Positions 25,489-33,629 of a DNA stretch of 64,000 bases are shown here, one piece after another. A model generated the notes under the pieces. It saw only the letters and a list, made by a program, of their open reading frames with translations, did not search any database and was not told the origin of the DNA. The translations under genes were made by a program, and so were the position numbers. The number at the start of each line of letters is the position of its first letter. The first letter of the stretch is position 1. The DNA is from Leucobacter triazinivorans. GTDB taxonomy: Bacteria; Actinomycetota; Actinomycetes; Actinomycetales; Microbacteriaceae. The stretch lies in contig NZ_CP035806.1 of the NCBI RefSeq assembly GCF_004208635.1, forward strand, positions 2,046,001 through 2,110,000, read 5' to 3'.

Positions 25489-25725
25489 ATGGCAGCAGTG
25501 TGCCAGGTGACCGGCGCCGTTCCCGGCTTCGGTCACAACATCTCGCACTCGCACCGTCGCACCAAGCGCCGGTTCGATCCGAACATCCAGAAGAAGACCT
25601 ACTACGTGCCGTCGCTCGGCCGCAAGGTGACCCTCACCCTGTCGGCCAAGGGCATCAAGGTGATCGATGCCCGCGGCATCGACGCCGTCGTGGCTGATCT
25701 ACAGAAGCGTGGGGTGAAGTTCTAA
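25489..25725 (+). CDS. rpmB: 50S ribosomal protein L28, zinc-independent type
   Basis: A 78-residue L28. [22 protein letters not shown] and the C-terminal [15 protein letters not shown] are conserved. Only one Cys is present, so the four-cysteine zinc site of the C+ type is missing; this resembles the second (C-) mycobacterial L28. First of three genes, with TAATG overlap to rpmG. Confidence 0.95.
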   Translation: MAAVCQVTGAVPGFGHNISHSHRRTKRRFDPNIQKKTYYVPSLGRKVTLTLSAKGIKVIDARGIDAVVADLQKRGVKF

Positions 25726-25892
25726 TGGCGAAGGACAAGGACGTACGTCCGATCATCAAGCTCCGCTCGACGGCAGGCACCGGGTTCACCTACGTGACCA
25801 AGAAGAACCGCCGCAACACCCCTGACCGCCTCGTGCTCAAGAAGTACGATCCGGTCATCCGCAAGCACGTCGAGTTCCGAGAGGAGCGTTAA
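25725..25892 (+). CDS. rpmG: 50S ribosomal protein L33, zinc-independent type
   Basis: A 55-residue L33. The sequence contains [19 protein letters not shown] and ends in HVEFREER. The CxxC pairs of zinc-binding L33 are absent. Its ATG overlaps the rpmB stop, so it is translationally coupled. Confidence 0.95.
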   Translation: MAKDKDVRPIIKLRSTAGTGFTYVTKKNRRNTPDRLVLKKYDPVIRKHVEFREER

Positions 25893-25894
25893 TC

Positions 25895-26200
25895 ATGGCG
25901 AAGAAGAGCATGATTGCGAAGAACAAGCAGCGTCAGGCCATCGTCGCCCGCTACGCCGAGAAGCGCCTCGAGCTGAAGAAGGCCCTCGTCGACCCCAACG
26001 GCACCGAGGAGAGCCGCGAGGCCGCCCGCGTGGGCCTGCAGAAGCTGCCCCGCAACGCATCGCCGGTGCGCGTGCGCAGCCGCGACGTCATCGACGGCCG
26101 CCCCCGCGGCGTGCTGTCGAAGTACGGCGTCTCGCGTGTGCGCTTCCGCGACATGGCGCACCGTGGCGAGCTGCCCGGCATCACCAAGTCGAGCTGGTAA
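25895..26200 (+). CDS. rpsN: 30S ribosomal protein S14, long zinc-independent type
   Basis: A 101-residue S14 of the long form. It contains [13 protein letters not shown], the C-terminal [17 protein letters not shown] and [11 protein letters not shown], and no cysteines (the C+ form is about 61 residues with two CxxC). It follows rpmG by two bases. In mycobacteria the same cysteine-free rpmB-rpmG-rpsN set is Zur-repressed, but no Zur-like box is visible upstream here, so it may be the main set. Confidence 0.95.
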   Translation: MAKKSMIAKNKQRQAIVARYAEKRLELKKALVDPNGTEESREAARVGLQKLPRNASPVRVRSRDVIDGRPRGVLSKYGVSRVRFRDMAHRGELPGITKSSW

Positions 26201-26513
26201 GACTCCGGCGGCGTCTCGACGAGTCGCCTGCGCGAACGGGCGCGGATCCTGCGGGGTCCGCGCCCGTTGGCGTGTCCGGGCGTGTGCCCGGCCGCGCGTG
26301 CGGCCCCGGCCCGGCACGGCCCGGCTGCGGGTGCCGCCGCGCGGCGCCGCGCGACACGCCGCATGGCGAAATCCCCGCCAGATTCCGCAGAATTCCGCCG
26401 AAGTGGGGTAGATTCGTAGCGATCAACCGATCGGACCCTTCCAAACCGGGAGGGATACCTGAACTCGATCAGGGGCTGGGGAGCATCGCGTCTTCGCCCT
26501 GGAAGGACACAAC
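26201..26513. other. Intergenic region between rpsN and the HU gene
   Basis: The left part holds the rpsN terminator (26235-26268) followed by GC-rich low-complexity DNA. The right part, from about 26360, becomes AT-richer (CCGCAGAATTCCGCCGAAG, then TAGATT near 26410) and likely contains the HU gene promoter and a leader of around 100 bases. No gene seen. Confidence 0.5.
26235..26268 (+). terminator. Terminator of the rpmB-rpmG-rpsN operon
   Basis: AACGGGCGCGGATCC pairs with GGGTCCGCGCCCGTT with one mismatch, forming a long G/C stem about 35 bases after the rpsN stop. Confidence 0.75.
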
Positions 26514-26792
26514 ATGGCACTCAACAAGACCGAGCTTGTCGCGAAGATCGCCGCCGAGACCGGCCAGAGCCAGGCCGCTGTTTCCAGCGTCGTCGACGGC
26601 TTCTTCGCCGCCGTCTCCGAGACCGTCGCCGGTGGCGACAAGGTCTCGATCCCCGGCTGGATCTCCTTCGAGACCGCGACCACCGCTGCTCGCACGGGCC
26701 GCAACCCGCGCACCGGCGAGACCATCGACATCCCCGCGGGCAAGCGCGTGAAGGTGTCGGTCGGCTCGAAGCTCAAGGCTGCCGTGAAGTAA
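26514..26792 (+). CDS. hup: HU-family nucleoid protein
   Basis: A 92-residue HU/IHF-type DNA-binding protein: MALNKTELVAKIA, the flexible arm RTGRNPRTGETIDIPA, and a VSVGSKLKAAVK end. It lacks the long Lys/Ala/Pro tail of mycobacterial HupB. It stands alone between two terminators, with GGAAGGAC before the ATG. Confidence 0.95.
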   Translation: MALNKTELVAKIAAETGQSQAAVSSVVDGFFAAVSETVAGGDKVSIPGWISFETATTAARTGRNPRTGETIDIPAGKRVKVSVGSKLKAAVK

Positions 26793-26805
26793 CGCGCTTC
26801 CTCGG

Positions 26806-26842
26806 AAACCCCCGCCCGGTGCTCGCCACCGGTCGGGGGTTT
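26806..26842 (+). terminator. Terminator after the HU gene
   Basis: AAACCCCCG and CGGGGGTTT, with inner CCGGT/ACCGG pairing, form a classic rho-independent hairpin ending in a short T run, 14 bases after the HU stop. Confidence 0.8.
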
Positions 26843-26896
26843 CTGCGTTTCGCGGCCCCGAGCGCCTTCCCACCCGCCGCCGCGTAGGCTTGAGGG

Positions 26897-28885
26897 GTGC
26901 CACGATATCTGCGCGTACTCGCCCCCGCCCTGCTGATCGCGGCGACCTTCGCCGCGCTCCTCCTGGGGCTCGGGATCGGCGGCGCCGCGGCCGAGCGCAC
27001 CCTCGCGGATCCGGGGGCGCTGGTGCGTTTCGGCATGCCCGTCGCCCGCACGCTCGTGAACCTCTCGATGGCGGGCCTCATCGGCTCGGTCGTGATGACG
27101 GTGTGGGCGCTTTCGAGCGAGCGGCCGGAGAGCCGCGTGGCGATGGATCTGGCGGCGGGATCCGCGGCGGTGCTCACCGTGGCCAGCTCGGCGACCCTGA
27201 TCCTCACCTTCGTCGACGTGTCGGGGCTCGCCTTCTCGGGCGAGGCGAGCTTCGGGGCGGCGCTGGCCCAGTTCGTCACCGAGGTCGAGCTGGGGCAGCT
27301 CTGGCTGATCCAGCTGCTGCTCGCGGCCGTTACCACGGTGCTGGCCTTCGCGATCCGAGAGCGCAGACTCACCCTGCTCGTGCTCGTCGCCGCGATGGCC
27401 ACCGCGCTGCCCCTCGCCCAGCAGGGGCATGCGGCAGGCGCCTCGGGCCACGGTCAGGCCGTCAACTCGCTGCTGGTGCACCTCGTCGGCGCCGCGGTGT
27501 GGTTGGGGGGCCTGCTGACCCTCGTCTTCATCGCGCGCGTGACCGACCGGCGCAGGCTCTCGGTGCTCACCGCGCGCTACTCCACCCTGGCGCTCTTCGC
27601 GTTCATCGGCGTCGCGGCCTCCGGAGTCGTGAGCGCGTGGTTGCGCGTGGGCGGCGTCGACGCGCTCCTCGGCACCGGCTACGGGCAACTCGTGCTGCTC
27701 AAGACCGCCGCGCTCGTGGTGCTCGGCGTGTTCGGAGCGGTGCAGCGCACGAGGTTGATCCCGAGCATCGCCGACACGGAGCGGGGCAGTCGGGCCTTCA
27801 TGTGGTTCGTGCTCGCCGAGCTCGCCGTCATGGGCGTGGCGAGCGGGATCGCCGGTGCGCTCGGGCGCACCGCTACGCCGGTGGCGCTGGAGCCCGCGCG
27901 CGACCAGGGCGGCCGGATCAGCCCGGCCGAGTGGCTCACCGGCGATCCGCTGCCCCCCGAGCTCACCCCGATGAGCTATCTCACCACGTGGCGGTTCGAT
28001 CTCGCTTGGACGCTCGTCTGCGTGTTCGGCATCGGCCTCTACCTGGCCGGAGCGATCCGGCTGGCCCGTCGCGGCGATCGCTGGCCGGTGGGGCGCACCA
28101 TCGCCTGGTGCCTCGGGCTGGTGCTGCTCTTCTACACGACCAACGGTGCGCTCAACGCCTACGAGCAGTACCTCTTCAGCGTGCACATGCTGGCCCACAT
28201 GATGCTGACGATGCTCATCCCCCTCGTGCTCGTGCTGGGGGCGCCCGTCACCCTCGCGCTGCGCGCGACGGAGAAGCGCGACGACGGTTCGTGGGGCGGC
28301 CGGGAGTGGATCCTGTGGGCCGTGCAGACCCCGTACTCCAGGATCATCACCCATCCCGCGGTCGCGGCGGTCGTGTTCGCCGGGTCCCTGTGGGTGTTCT
28401 ACTTCACCCCGATCGCGCGCTGGGCAGCTTCGGAGCATCTCGGCCACCAGTGGATGATCATCCACTTCCTCATCGCCGGCTACCTGTTCAACCTATCGAT
28501 GGTCGGCATCGATCCCGTGCCCTATCGTTTCCCCTACCCGCTGCGACTCGTCACGCTCTTCGCCACGATGGCCTCGCACGCGTTCTTCGGGGTGACGCTC
28601 ATGACCGGCGACGGCCTGATGCTCGCCGACTGGTACGGGGCGATGGGGCGCACGTGGGGGGCGACGCCGCTCGAGGATCAGGTGACCGGCGGGGGGATCG
28701 CCTGGGGCATCGGCGAGCTGCCGACCCTGGCGCTGGCGCTCATCGTCGCGGTGCAGTGGTCGCGCAGCGACGTCAAGGAGCAGAAGCGCAAGGACCGCGC
28801 CGCGGATCGCTCGGGCGACGTCGAGCTCGAGGCCTACAACGCGATGCTGGCGCGTCGGGCTGGGGGTCAATCGCATCGCGACTGA
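26897..28885 (+). CDS. CopD-CtaG fusion: copper resistance D domain plus cytochrome c oxidase assembly domain
   Basis: A 662-residue polytopic membrane protein. Residues 1-320 form a CopD-like domain with HAAGASGHGQ, VHLVGAAVWLGGLL and LLKTAALVVLG. Residues 350-640 form a CtaG_caa3-like domain with FSVHMLAHMMLTMLIP, LGHQWMIIHFLIAGYLF and MASHAFFGVTLM. Conserved His residues on these helices are candidate copper ligands. Such fusions are usual in Actinobacteria and are thought to deliver copper to cytochrome oxidase. The GTG start is about 55 bases after the HU terminator. Confidence 0.88.
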   Translation: MPRYLRVLAPALLIAATFAALLLGLGIGGAAAERTLADPGALVRFGMPVARTLVNLSMAGLIGSVVMTVWALSSERPESRVAMDLAAGSAAVLTVASSATLILTFVDVSGLAFSGEASFGAALAQFVTEVELGQLWLIQLLLAAVTTVLAFAIRERRLTLLVLVAAMATALPLAQQGHAAGASGHGQAVNSLLVHLVGAAVWLGGLLTLVFIARVTDRRRLSVLTARYSTLALFAFIGVAASGVVSAWLRVGGVDALLGTGYGQLVLLKTAALVVLGVFGAVQRTRLIPSIADTERGSRAFMWFVLAELAVMGVASGIAGALGRTATPVALEPARDQGGRISPAEWLTGDPLPPELTPMSYLTTWRFDLAWTLVCVFGIGLYLAGAIRLARRGDRWPVGRTIAWCLGLVLLFYTTNGALNAYEQYLFSVHMLAHMMLTMLIPLVLVLGAPVTLALRATEKRDDGSWGGREWILWAVQTPYSRIITHPAVAAVVFAGSLWVFYFTPIARWAASEHLGHQWMIIHFLIAGYLFNLSMVGIDPVPYRFPYPLRLVTLFATMASHAFFGVTLMTGDGLMLADWYGAMGRTWGATPLEDQVTGGGIAWGIGELPTLALALIVAVQWSRSDVKEQKRKDRAADRSGDVELEAYNAMLARRAGGQSHRD

Positions 28886-28940
28886 CTGCCCGACGCGCTG
28901 GCGCCACCGCGCCAGGACGGCCGAGCGGGCACGAAAAGCT

Positions 28941-29037
28941 CAGGAGAAGACGCGTAGCGTCTGATCGCTGTTCGCGCGGCGGCTCCTGCCGCCGGCAGGC
29001 GCAGGAGAAGTCGCGCGGGGTCTGATCGCTCCCGCGG
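28941..29037. repeat. Imperfect direct repeat between ctaG-like gene and dcd
   Basis: CAGGAGAAGACGCG...GTCTGATCGCT (28941-28979) and CAGGAGAAGTCGCG...GTCTGATCGCT (29002-29037) are two copies, with a CTCCTGCCGCCGGCAGG hairpin-like stretch between them. Function unknown. Confidence 0.65.
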
Positions 29038-29045
29038 AGGGGACG

Positions 29046-29651
29046 TCAGCCCCCGAGCTGCCCCTCGTCGGTAACCGTCACGTCGGCGCGGTGGAAGTTG
29101 AGGTGCGACCGCGAAGCCGTGGGGCCGCGCTGACCGAGGTAGCGCGAGTACGTGGCGCCCGAGCCGTACGGTCGCTCGGCCGGCGAGGAGAGCCTGAAGA
29201 AGCAGAGCTGGCCGATCTTCATGCCGGGCCAGAGGCGGATCGGCAGGGTGGCGACGTTCGAGAGCTCGAGGGTGACGTGCCCCTCGAAGCCGGGGTCGAT
29301 GAAGCCGGCGGTGGAGTGGGTGAGCAGGCCGAGACGGCCGAGCGAGCTCTTGCCCTCGAGGCGCGCCGCGATGTCGTCGGGCAGGCCCACCCGCTCGAAG
29401 GTCGATCCGAGCACGAACTCGCCGGGGTGCAGGATGAAGCCCTCGGCGGGGTCGACCTCGATGAGGCGGGTGAGTTCGGGCTGCTCTTCCGCAGGATCGA
29501 TGACCGGGTACTTGTGGTTGTCGAAGAGGCGGAAGTAGCGGTCGAGCCGCACGTCGACGCTCGACGGCTGCACCATCGACGGGTCGCTCGGGGAGAGGCT
29601 GATGCGCCCGGAACCGAGCTCGGCGTTGATGTCGCGATCTGAGAGCAGCAC
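29046..29651 (-). CDS. dcd: dCTP deaminase
   Basis: A 201-residue member of the dCTP deaminase/dUTPase family. The start [12 protein letters not shown], the nucleotide-binding segment [20 protein letters not shown] (catalytic Glu, then Ser-Arg), and the C-terminal lid [17 protein letters not shown] are all present. In Actinobacteria this enzyme is often bifunctional (dCTP to dUMP). GTG start at 29651, placed by the invariant family N-terminus. It is convergent with the CopD-CtaG gene. Confidence 0.95.
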   Translation of the reverse strand: MLLSDRDINAELGSGRISLSPSDPSMVQPSSVDVRLDRYFRLFDNHKYPVIDPAEEQPELTRLIEVDPAEGFILHPGEFVLGSTFERVGLPDDIAARLEGKSSLGRLGLLTHSTAGFIDPGFEGHVTLELSNVATLPIRLWPGMKIGQLCFFRLSSPAERPYGSGATYSRYLGQRGPTASRSHLNFHRADVTVTDEGQLGG

Positions 29652-29860
29652 GTGAACGATTCTACCGATGATGGGGCGGGCGCGTCTCAGCGCTCTCGCC
29701 GGGCGGGTACTGCGTCGGCGACGTAGTCGACGGCCGCGAGGGGACTGTTGCGCTGAGCGAGTGGTGTTCCTGATGCATGCCGAAGCTCCGCGCCGCTATA
29801 TGACGAAACGGCGGGAGGGGGGGGAAGCTGCATCCTGTTCCGATGGAGCGGACCCCGCAG

Positions 29861-29903
29861 GCGGTGTGGGTGGGCGGCGTCGCACGCGGCCCACCCACAC
29901 CGC
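29861..29903 (-). terminator. Perfect 15-bp stem-loop after the amidohydrolase gene
   Basis: GCGGTGTGGGTGGGC (29861-29875) pairs with its exact complement (29889-29903), six bases after the amidohydrolase stop. It ends the minus-strand unit and marks the left border of the catabolic island. Confidence 0.8.
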
Positions 29904-29908
29904 GTCGA

Positions 29909-31336
29909 TCAGCGGGTGCGGTACTGGTAGGGGTTGCTGAGGATCTCGGTCTCTGGGATCTCCGGGAACATCCCGGCGTTCCAGGTCTCCTCGCCGAGCG
30001 AGCCGCGGAGGAACTCGAGCGTGTTCTCCAGTTGGGTGCGCGCCGCTGGGACGCGCGTGCGGTCCACGAGTTTGCTGTTGAACTTCACCGGTGCGCCGCC
30101 GACAAGCACGGTGTGCACGTCGCCACGTCCGGCCTGGTAGACGACGTGACCGTAGGGGTTGATGATCGGCGTCATCGTCGGCGAATCGTCGTTTTTGATG
30201 AGCACGACGTCGGCGAGTTTGCCGACCTCGAGGCTCCCGACCTCGTCGAGCTTGCCGATGGCGCGCGCGCCGCCCCGTGTGGTCCAGTCGACGACGTCCT
30301 CGACGCGCAGCGTCGCGTGCGTCACGGTGTCGTTCGTCTGGTGCGCGATGTAGTGCTCGAGTGAGCGGTCGGCGCCGATTGTGGAGCGCATCGCGGAGAA
30401 CATGTCGGAGCTGAACCATACGCTCGTGTCGATGGACAGCGAGGCGGGGATGCCGTGCTTGCGCAGCGCGCTGGCCGGCGGGTAGCCCTGGCCGCAGGTC
30501 TGCTCGCTCTCGGTTGACAGCGAGACGGTGCCGCCCGTCGCGGCGATCTTCTGGTACGACTCGTCGCTGAGCGTGGCCGCATGCACGTAGGTGTATCCCG
30601 GCTGCATTACACCGTGCTGGTACATCATGTCGATGCCCTTGTCGCCGGTGGCGCCCCAGACGCCGGCATGCGTGGTGACCGGAATCCCGAGTTCGCGAGC
30701 GGCCGCGAAGGCAGCGGCCTCGGGGAAGCCGTCGTCGCCGGGCACGTCGAATGCGAGCTGCGTCGCGAAGATGCGCGAGTCGTCGCGCGCCCCCGTGATC
30801 ACGCGGCGCACGGCCGGGTCCTGCGTCCACTCCCACGGTGCGGCGTGGATGTTCCCGTAGGCGAAGACGAAGCGCCCTGGCGAGGTCGCGAGCGCCTCCA
30901 CGGCCGCTTCGCCGTGCGCTGGCGTACTCAGACCATGCGACCAGTCGACGCTCGTGGTGACGCCGCCCTCGATCGCGTCCAGTGCGGAGATGAGGTTGCC
31001 GGCGGCGATGTCCTCGGGGCGGAACTTCATGCCGTGTTCGAGGTAATACCAGACGAAATACTGCGACAAGGTCCAGTCGGCTCCGTAGCCTCGCATTGCC
31101 GTCTGCCACATGTGGCGGTGCGTGTCGATCATGCCGGGCATGACAATGCCGCCGGCCGCGTCGATCTCGAACACGCCATCGGGGGCATCGATGTTCGGTC
31201 CCACAGCGGCGATCTTCCCATCGACGACGAGCACGTCAGCGTCGCGCAACACCGTGTGCGCTTCGTCCATCGTCAGCACGATTCCGTTGCGGAATACGAT
31301 CGGCTGCCCGTCCTGGGGCAGGGCGAGATCTGTCAT
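29909..31336 (-). CDS. Amidohydrolase of the TRZ/ATZ (cytosine deaminase-like) group
   Basis: A 475-residue metal-dependent hydrolase. The first metal site is GMIDTHRHMWQT, the later His positions are in VTTHAGVWG and VHAATLSDE, and the metal-site Asp is in LSIDTSVW. A beta-sandwich with GSLEVGKLADVVLI encloses the barrel. The family includes atrazine chlorohydrolase, hydroxydechloroatrazine hydrolase, guanine and S-adenosylhomocysteine deaminases. ATG 31336 is chosen since GGAGG lies eight bases upstream; ATG 31342 would be too close to it. It is the first gene of the right-hand island, divergent from an SDR-like gene. Substrate unknown. Confidence 0.85.
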   Translation of the reverse strand: MTDLALPQDGQPIVFRNGIVLTMDEAHTVLRDADVLVVDGKIAAVGPNIDAPDGVFEIDAAGGIVMPGMIDTHRHMWQTAMRGYGADWTLSQYFVWYYLEHGMKFRPEDIAAGNLISALDAIEGGVTTSVDWSHGLSTPAHGEAAVEALATSPGRFVFAYGNIHAAPWEWTQDPAVRRVITGARDDSRIFATQLAFDVPGDDGFPEAAAFAAARELGIPVTTHAGVWGATGDKGIDMMYQHGVMQPGYTYVHAATLSDESYQKIAATGGTVSLSTESEQTCGQGYPPASALRKHGIPASLSIDTSVWFSSDMFSAMRSTIGADRSLEHYIAHQTNDTVTHATLRVEDVVDWTTRGGARAIGKLDEVGSLEVGKLADVVLIKNDDSPTMTPIINPYGHVVYQAGRGDVHTVLVGGAPVKFNSKLVDRTRVPAARTQLENTLEFLRGSLGEETWNAGMFPEIPETEILSNPYQYRTR

Positions 31337-31531
31337 GGGCATATCCTCCTTGATTTGCTGGTGACCCCGTGAGCACCCCGATTCCGGGGCGTCGAAGTTG
31401 ACATTCTTGCTCAGGTCGACTTGACTCCTGAGTTAAGCATTACTGAACGAAGTTGTCCAGTCGGGCTTCCGGGGATCGATCGAAATTGAGGCGATCCTCA
31501 GGTCAGTCAGGCGCCGCACCGAAGGAGAATT

Positions 31532-32239
31532 GTGAGCAAGAAGACTATCGTCGTCGTCGGGGGAACCTCCGGGATCGGCCTGGAAGTCGCCCGGGACAGC
31601 GTCGAGCGGGGAGATCGCGTCGTCATCACCGGGCGCGACGCGGAGCGCGCCGCAGCGATTGCCGCCGAGCTCGGACCGGATGCCAGTGGCATCGCCCTGG
31701 ACATCTCCGAGCCCGAGGGGATTGCGGCCCAGCTCGCGCAGATCGAGAGAGTCGACGGGCTGGTGCTCGCGGCCATCGAGCGCGATGCGAACACGATCCG
31801 CGACTACGATATCGCGCGCGCCCGTCGACTCGTCACGCTCAAGCTCGTGGGCTACGCGGAGACGGTGCACGCGCTGCTGCCGAGGATGACGAACGACGTC
31901 GAGACTGGTGTCGTGCTCTTCGGCGGTCGGGCGAAGGATCTGCCCTACCCCGGATCGACGACGGTCTCGTCGATCAACGGCGGCGTCGTGGGGCTGACGC
32001 ACACACTCGCCCTCGAGCTCGCCCCGATCCGGGTGAATGCGCTGCACCCCGGGATCATCGGCGACAGTCCGTTCTGGGCCGAGAAACCCGAAGGTGTCCT
32101 GGATCAGTACAAGGATCGGACGCCGGGCGGCGAGTTGGCGACTATGAAGGACGTCGTGGGCGCTACGCAGTTCCTGCTGCGAAACACGGGCGTTTCCGCA
32201 GTGAATCTCTACGTGGATCGCGGCTGGAACGTCACCTGA
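31532..32239 (+). CDS. SDR-like protein lacking the catalytic Tyr-Lys pair
   Basis: A 235-residue Rossmann protein. The cofactor motif GGTSGIG is intact and the end VNLYVDRGWNV matches the substrate-side tail of SDR proteins. The position of YxxxK reads TTVSSINGGVVGL, so Tyr becomes Val (or Ser) and Lys becomes Asn. A deep NAG motif is also replaced (LVLAAIERD). It may therefore be a non-classical SDR or a binding or sensing protein. The GTG start has GAAGGAG upstream. It is divergent from the amidohydrolase and upstream of the flavin monooxygenase gene. Confidence 0.75.
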   Translation: MSKKTIVVVGGTSGIGLEVARDSVERGDRVVITGRDAERAAAIAAELGPDASGIALDISEPEGIAAQLAQIERVDGLVLAAIERDANTIRDYDIARARRLVTLKLVGYAETVHALLPRMTNDVETGVVLFGGRAKDLPYPGSTTVSSINGGVVGLTHTLALELAPIRVNALHPGIIGDSPFWAEKPEGVLDQYKDRTPGGELATMKDVVGATQFLLRNTGVSAVNLYVDRGWNVT

Positions 32240-32305
32240 GCGAGTGGTGGCTCCGGCGCGCCCGAGTCACCGCATTCCGAGGGTCGCCACCCCGGAAGGT
32301 TGTTA

Positions 32306-32320
32306 TAGTTATCGAAACTA
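32306..32320. promoter_or_regulatory. Candidate MarR-type operator upstream of the first monooxygenase
   Basis: TAGTT-N5-AACTA palindrome within AT-rich DNA. The overlapping 9-mer TATAGTTAT is the complement of ATAACTATA in the marR control region at 36.0 kb. A similar TAGTT-N5-AACT element precedes the flavin reductase gene at 54.9 kb. Confidence 0.5.
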
Positions 32321-32341
32321 GTATTGTAGGATCGCAGCATT

Positions 32342-32366
32342 GGCGGCCGCACACCGTGCGGCCGCC
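32342..32366 (+). other. Leader hairpin in the 5' region of the first monooxygenase gene
   Basis: GGCGGCCGCAC (32342-32352) and GTGCGGCCGCC (32356-32366) form a perfect 11-base-pair stem with a three-base loop, ending 25 bases before the start codon. It may be an mRNA-stabilising or attenuating structure. Confidence 0.5.
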
Positions 32367-32391
32367 TCTCTTCAATGACGAGAGGACGACG

Positions 32392-33624
32392 ATGACCGAG
32401 AGCCGATACGCCGAGCTGCGGACCGAGGATGCCGAGCAGCTGGAGGAGCGGCTGCTCGCCGCGGTGCGGGACATGGCGGACGAGATCCGCGAGCGTGCTG
32501 CCGAGGCCCAGGAGATCACGCACATCCACCCGGTGATCCACGAGCGCTTCAAGGAGCTCGGGCTCTACCGGATGTACATTCCGCGGGTGCACGGCGGTCT
32601 GGAGGTCACGCCCGCGACCTTCTTCAAGGTGATCATCGAGATCGCCCGGGCGGACATGGGGACCGCGTGGTGCTTCTGCCTCTCGGCGAACCACGCGCTG
32701 ATGGTCGCGAACTGGTTCCCGTCTGCGATCCACGCCGAGGTGTACAACAATGGTGACTTCCGTGCAGCCTCAATGTACGCGCCGACAGTGAAGGCCACGC
32801 CAGTCGAGGGCGGCTACCAGCTCGACGGTGTCGTCAACTACTGCTCTGGAATCCCGTACTCCACCTACTTCCTCGGGCAGGTGCGTCTTCCGGGTTTCGA
32901 CGCCGACGGCAATCCCAGGATCGGGCTCTATCTGGCTCCAGAGGGGTCGTACGAGATCCTCGACGACTGGGGCAACATGCTCGGCCTCAACTCGTCTGGC
33001 TCCAACAGCATTCGTTTCACCGGGGCGTTCCTGCCCGAGCGCTTCATGGTCGAGGACGCCAATCTGATCGACTACGCGTTCGACGCGGATAGCCCCGGCT
33101 ATCAGGCCTACGGCAACGCGATGTACTCTGCGAGGCACAACAGCAGCTTCGCCCTGGCACTCGGCGCCATCTGCATCGGTGGCGCGAAGGGGGCTCTCGA
33201 CGAGTACCGGCACGCGATGGACACGCGGAAGATCACTGTGCCGCCGTTCTCTCCACGGACCGAGGATCCCGACTTCCAGCGCTACTACGGCGGTGCCATC
33301 GTGAAGATCGCCACCGGGGAGGCAGCGCTGCTTCATGCGCTGGGAGAGTGGCTCGTAGCGGCGGAGAAGAATGTCAGCGGCGAGCAGGCGTTCACGATCG
33401 CGATCGACAACCTGCTCGGCGGGATCGGTCGGGAGATCATGCTGCAAATGTGGGAGGTCGTCGAGAAAGACCTGTATCGCACGATCGGGGCTTCCGCGTC
33501 GAAGAAGGGGGAGCGCTTCGAGCTCGTCTTCCGCGACATGGCCCAGGCTGCGGGGCACCGCAATCCCCAGCTGCGCGACGTTGCATTCCGGTTGATCGCG
33601 CTGGACGCGCTGCAGGGAGCGTGA
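32392..33624 (+). CDS. Flavin-dependent monooxygenase of the acyl-CoA dehydrogenase fold (HsaA/DszC-like)
   Basis: A 410-residue group D flavin monooxygenase. The N-terminal helical domain has FKELGLYRMYIPRVHGG. The middle domain has the flavin-contact phrases YCSGIPYSTYFLG and WGNMLGLNSSGSNSIRF. The C-terminal four-helix domain ends in RDMAQAAGHRNPQLRD. Members use reduced FMN from a separate reductase to hydroxylate phenols or other ring compounds. A reductase is encoded at 55.0 kb with a similar operator. The real acyl-CoA dehydrogenase catalytic Glu region is not evident. A paralogue sits at 34.7 kb. Substrate unknown. Confidence 0.82.
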   Translation: MTESRYAELRTEDAEQLEERLLAAVRDMADEIRERAAEAQEITHIHPVIHERFKELGLYRMYIPRVHGGLEVTPATFFKVIIEIARADMGTAWCFCLSANHALMVANWFPSAIHAEVYNNGDFRAASMYAPTVKATPVEGGYQLDGVVNYCSGIPYSTYFLGQVRLPGFDADGNPRIGLYLAPEGSYEILDDWGNMLGLNSSGSNSIRFTGAFLPERFMVEDANLIDYAFDADSPGYQAYGNAMYSARHNSSFALALGAICIGGAKGALDEYRHAMDTRKITVPPFSPRTEDPDFQRYYGGAIVKIATGEAALLHALGEWLVAAEKNVSGEQAFTIAIDNLLGGIGREIMLQMWEVVEKDLYRTIGASASKKGERFELVFRDMAQAAGHRNPQLRDVAFRLIALDALQGA

Positions 33625-33629
33625 CCGGC

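Noticed and set aside
31343..31531. A regulatory palindrome between the amidohydrolase and SDR-like genes
   Set aside because: The region has AT-rich promoter-like words (TTGACTCCTGAGTTAAG), but no convincing inverted repeat matching the other operators.
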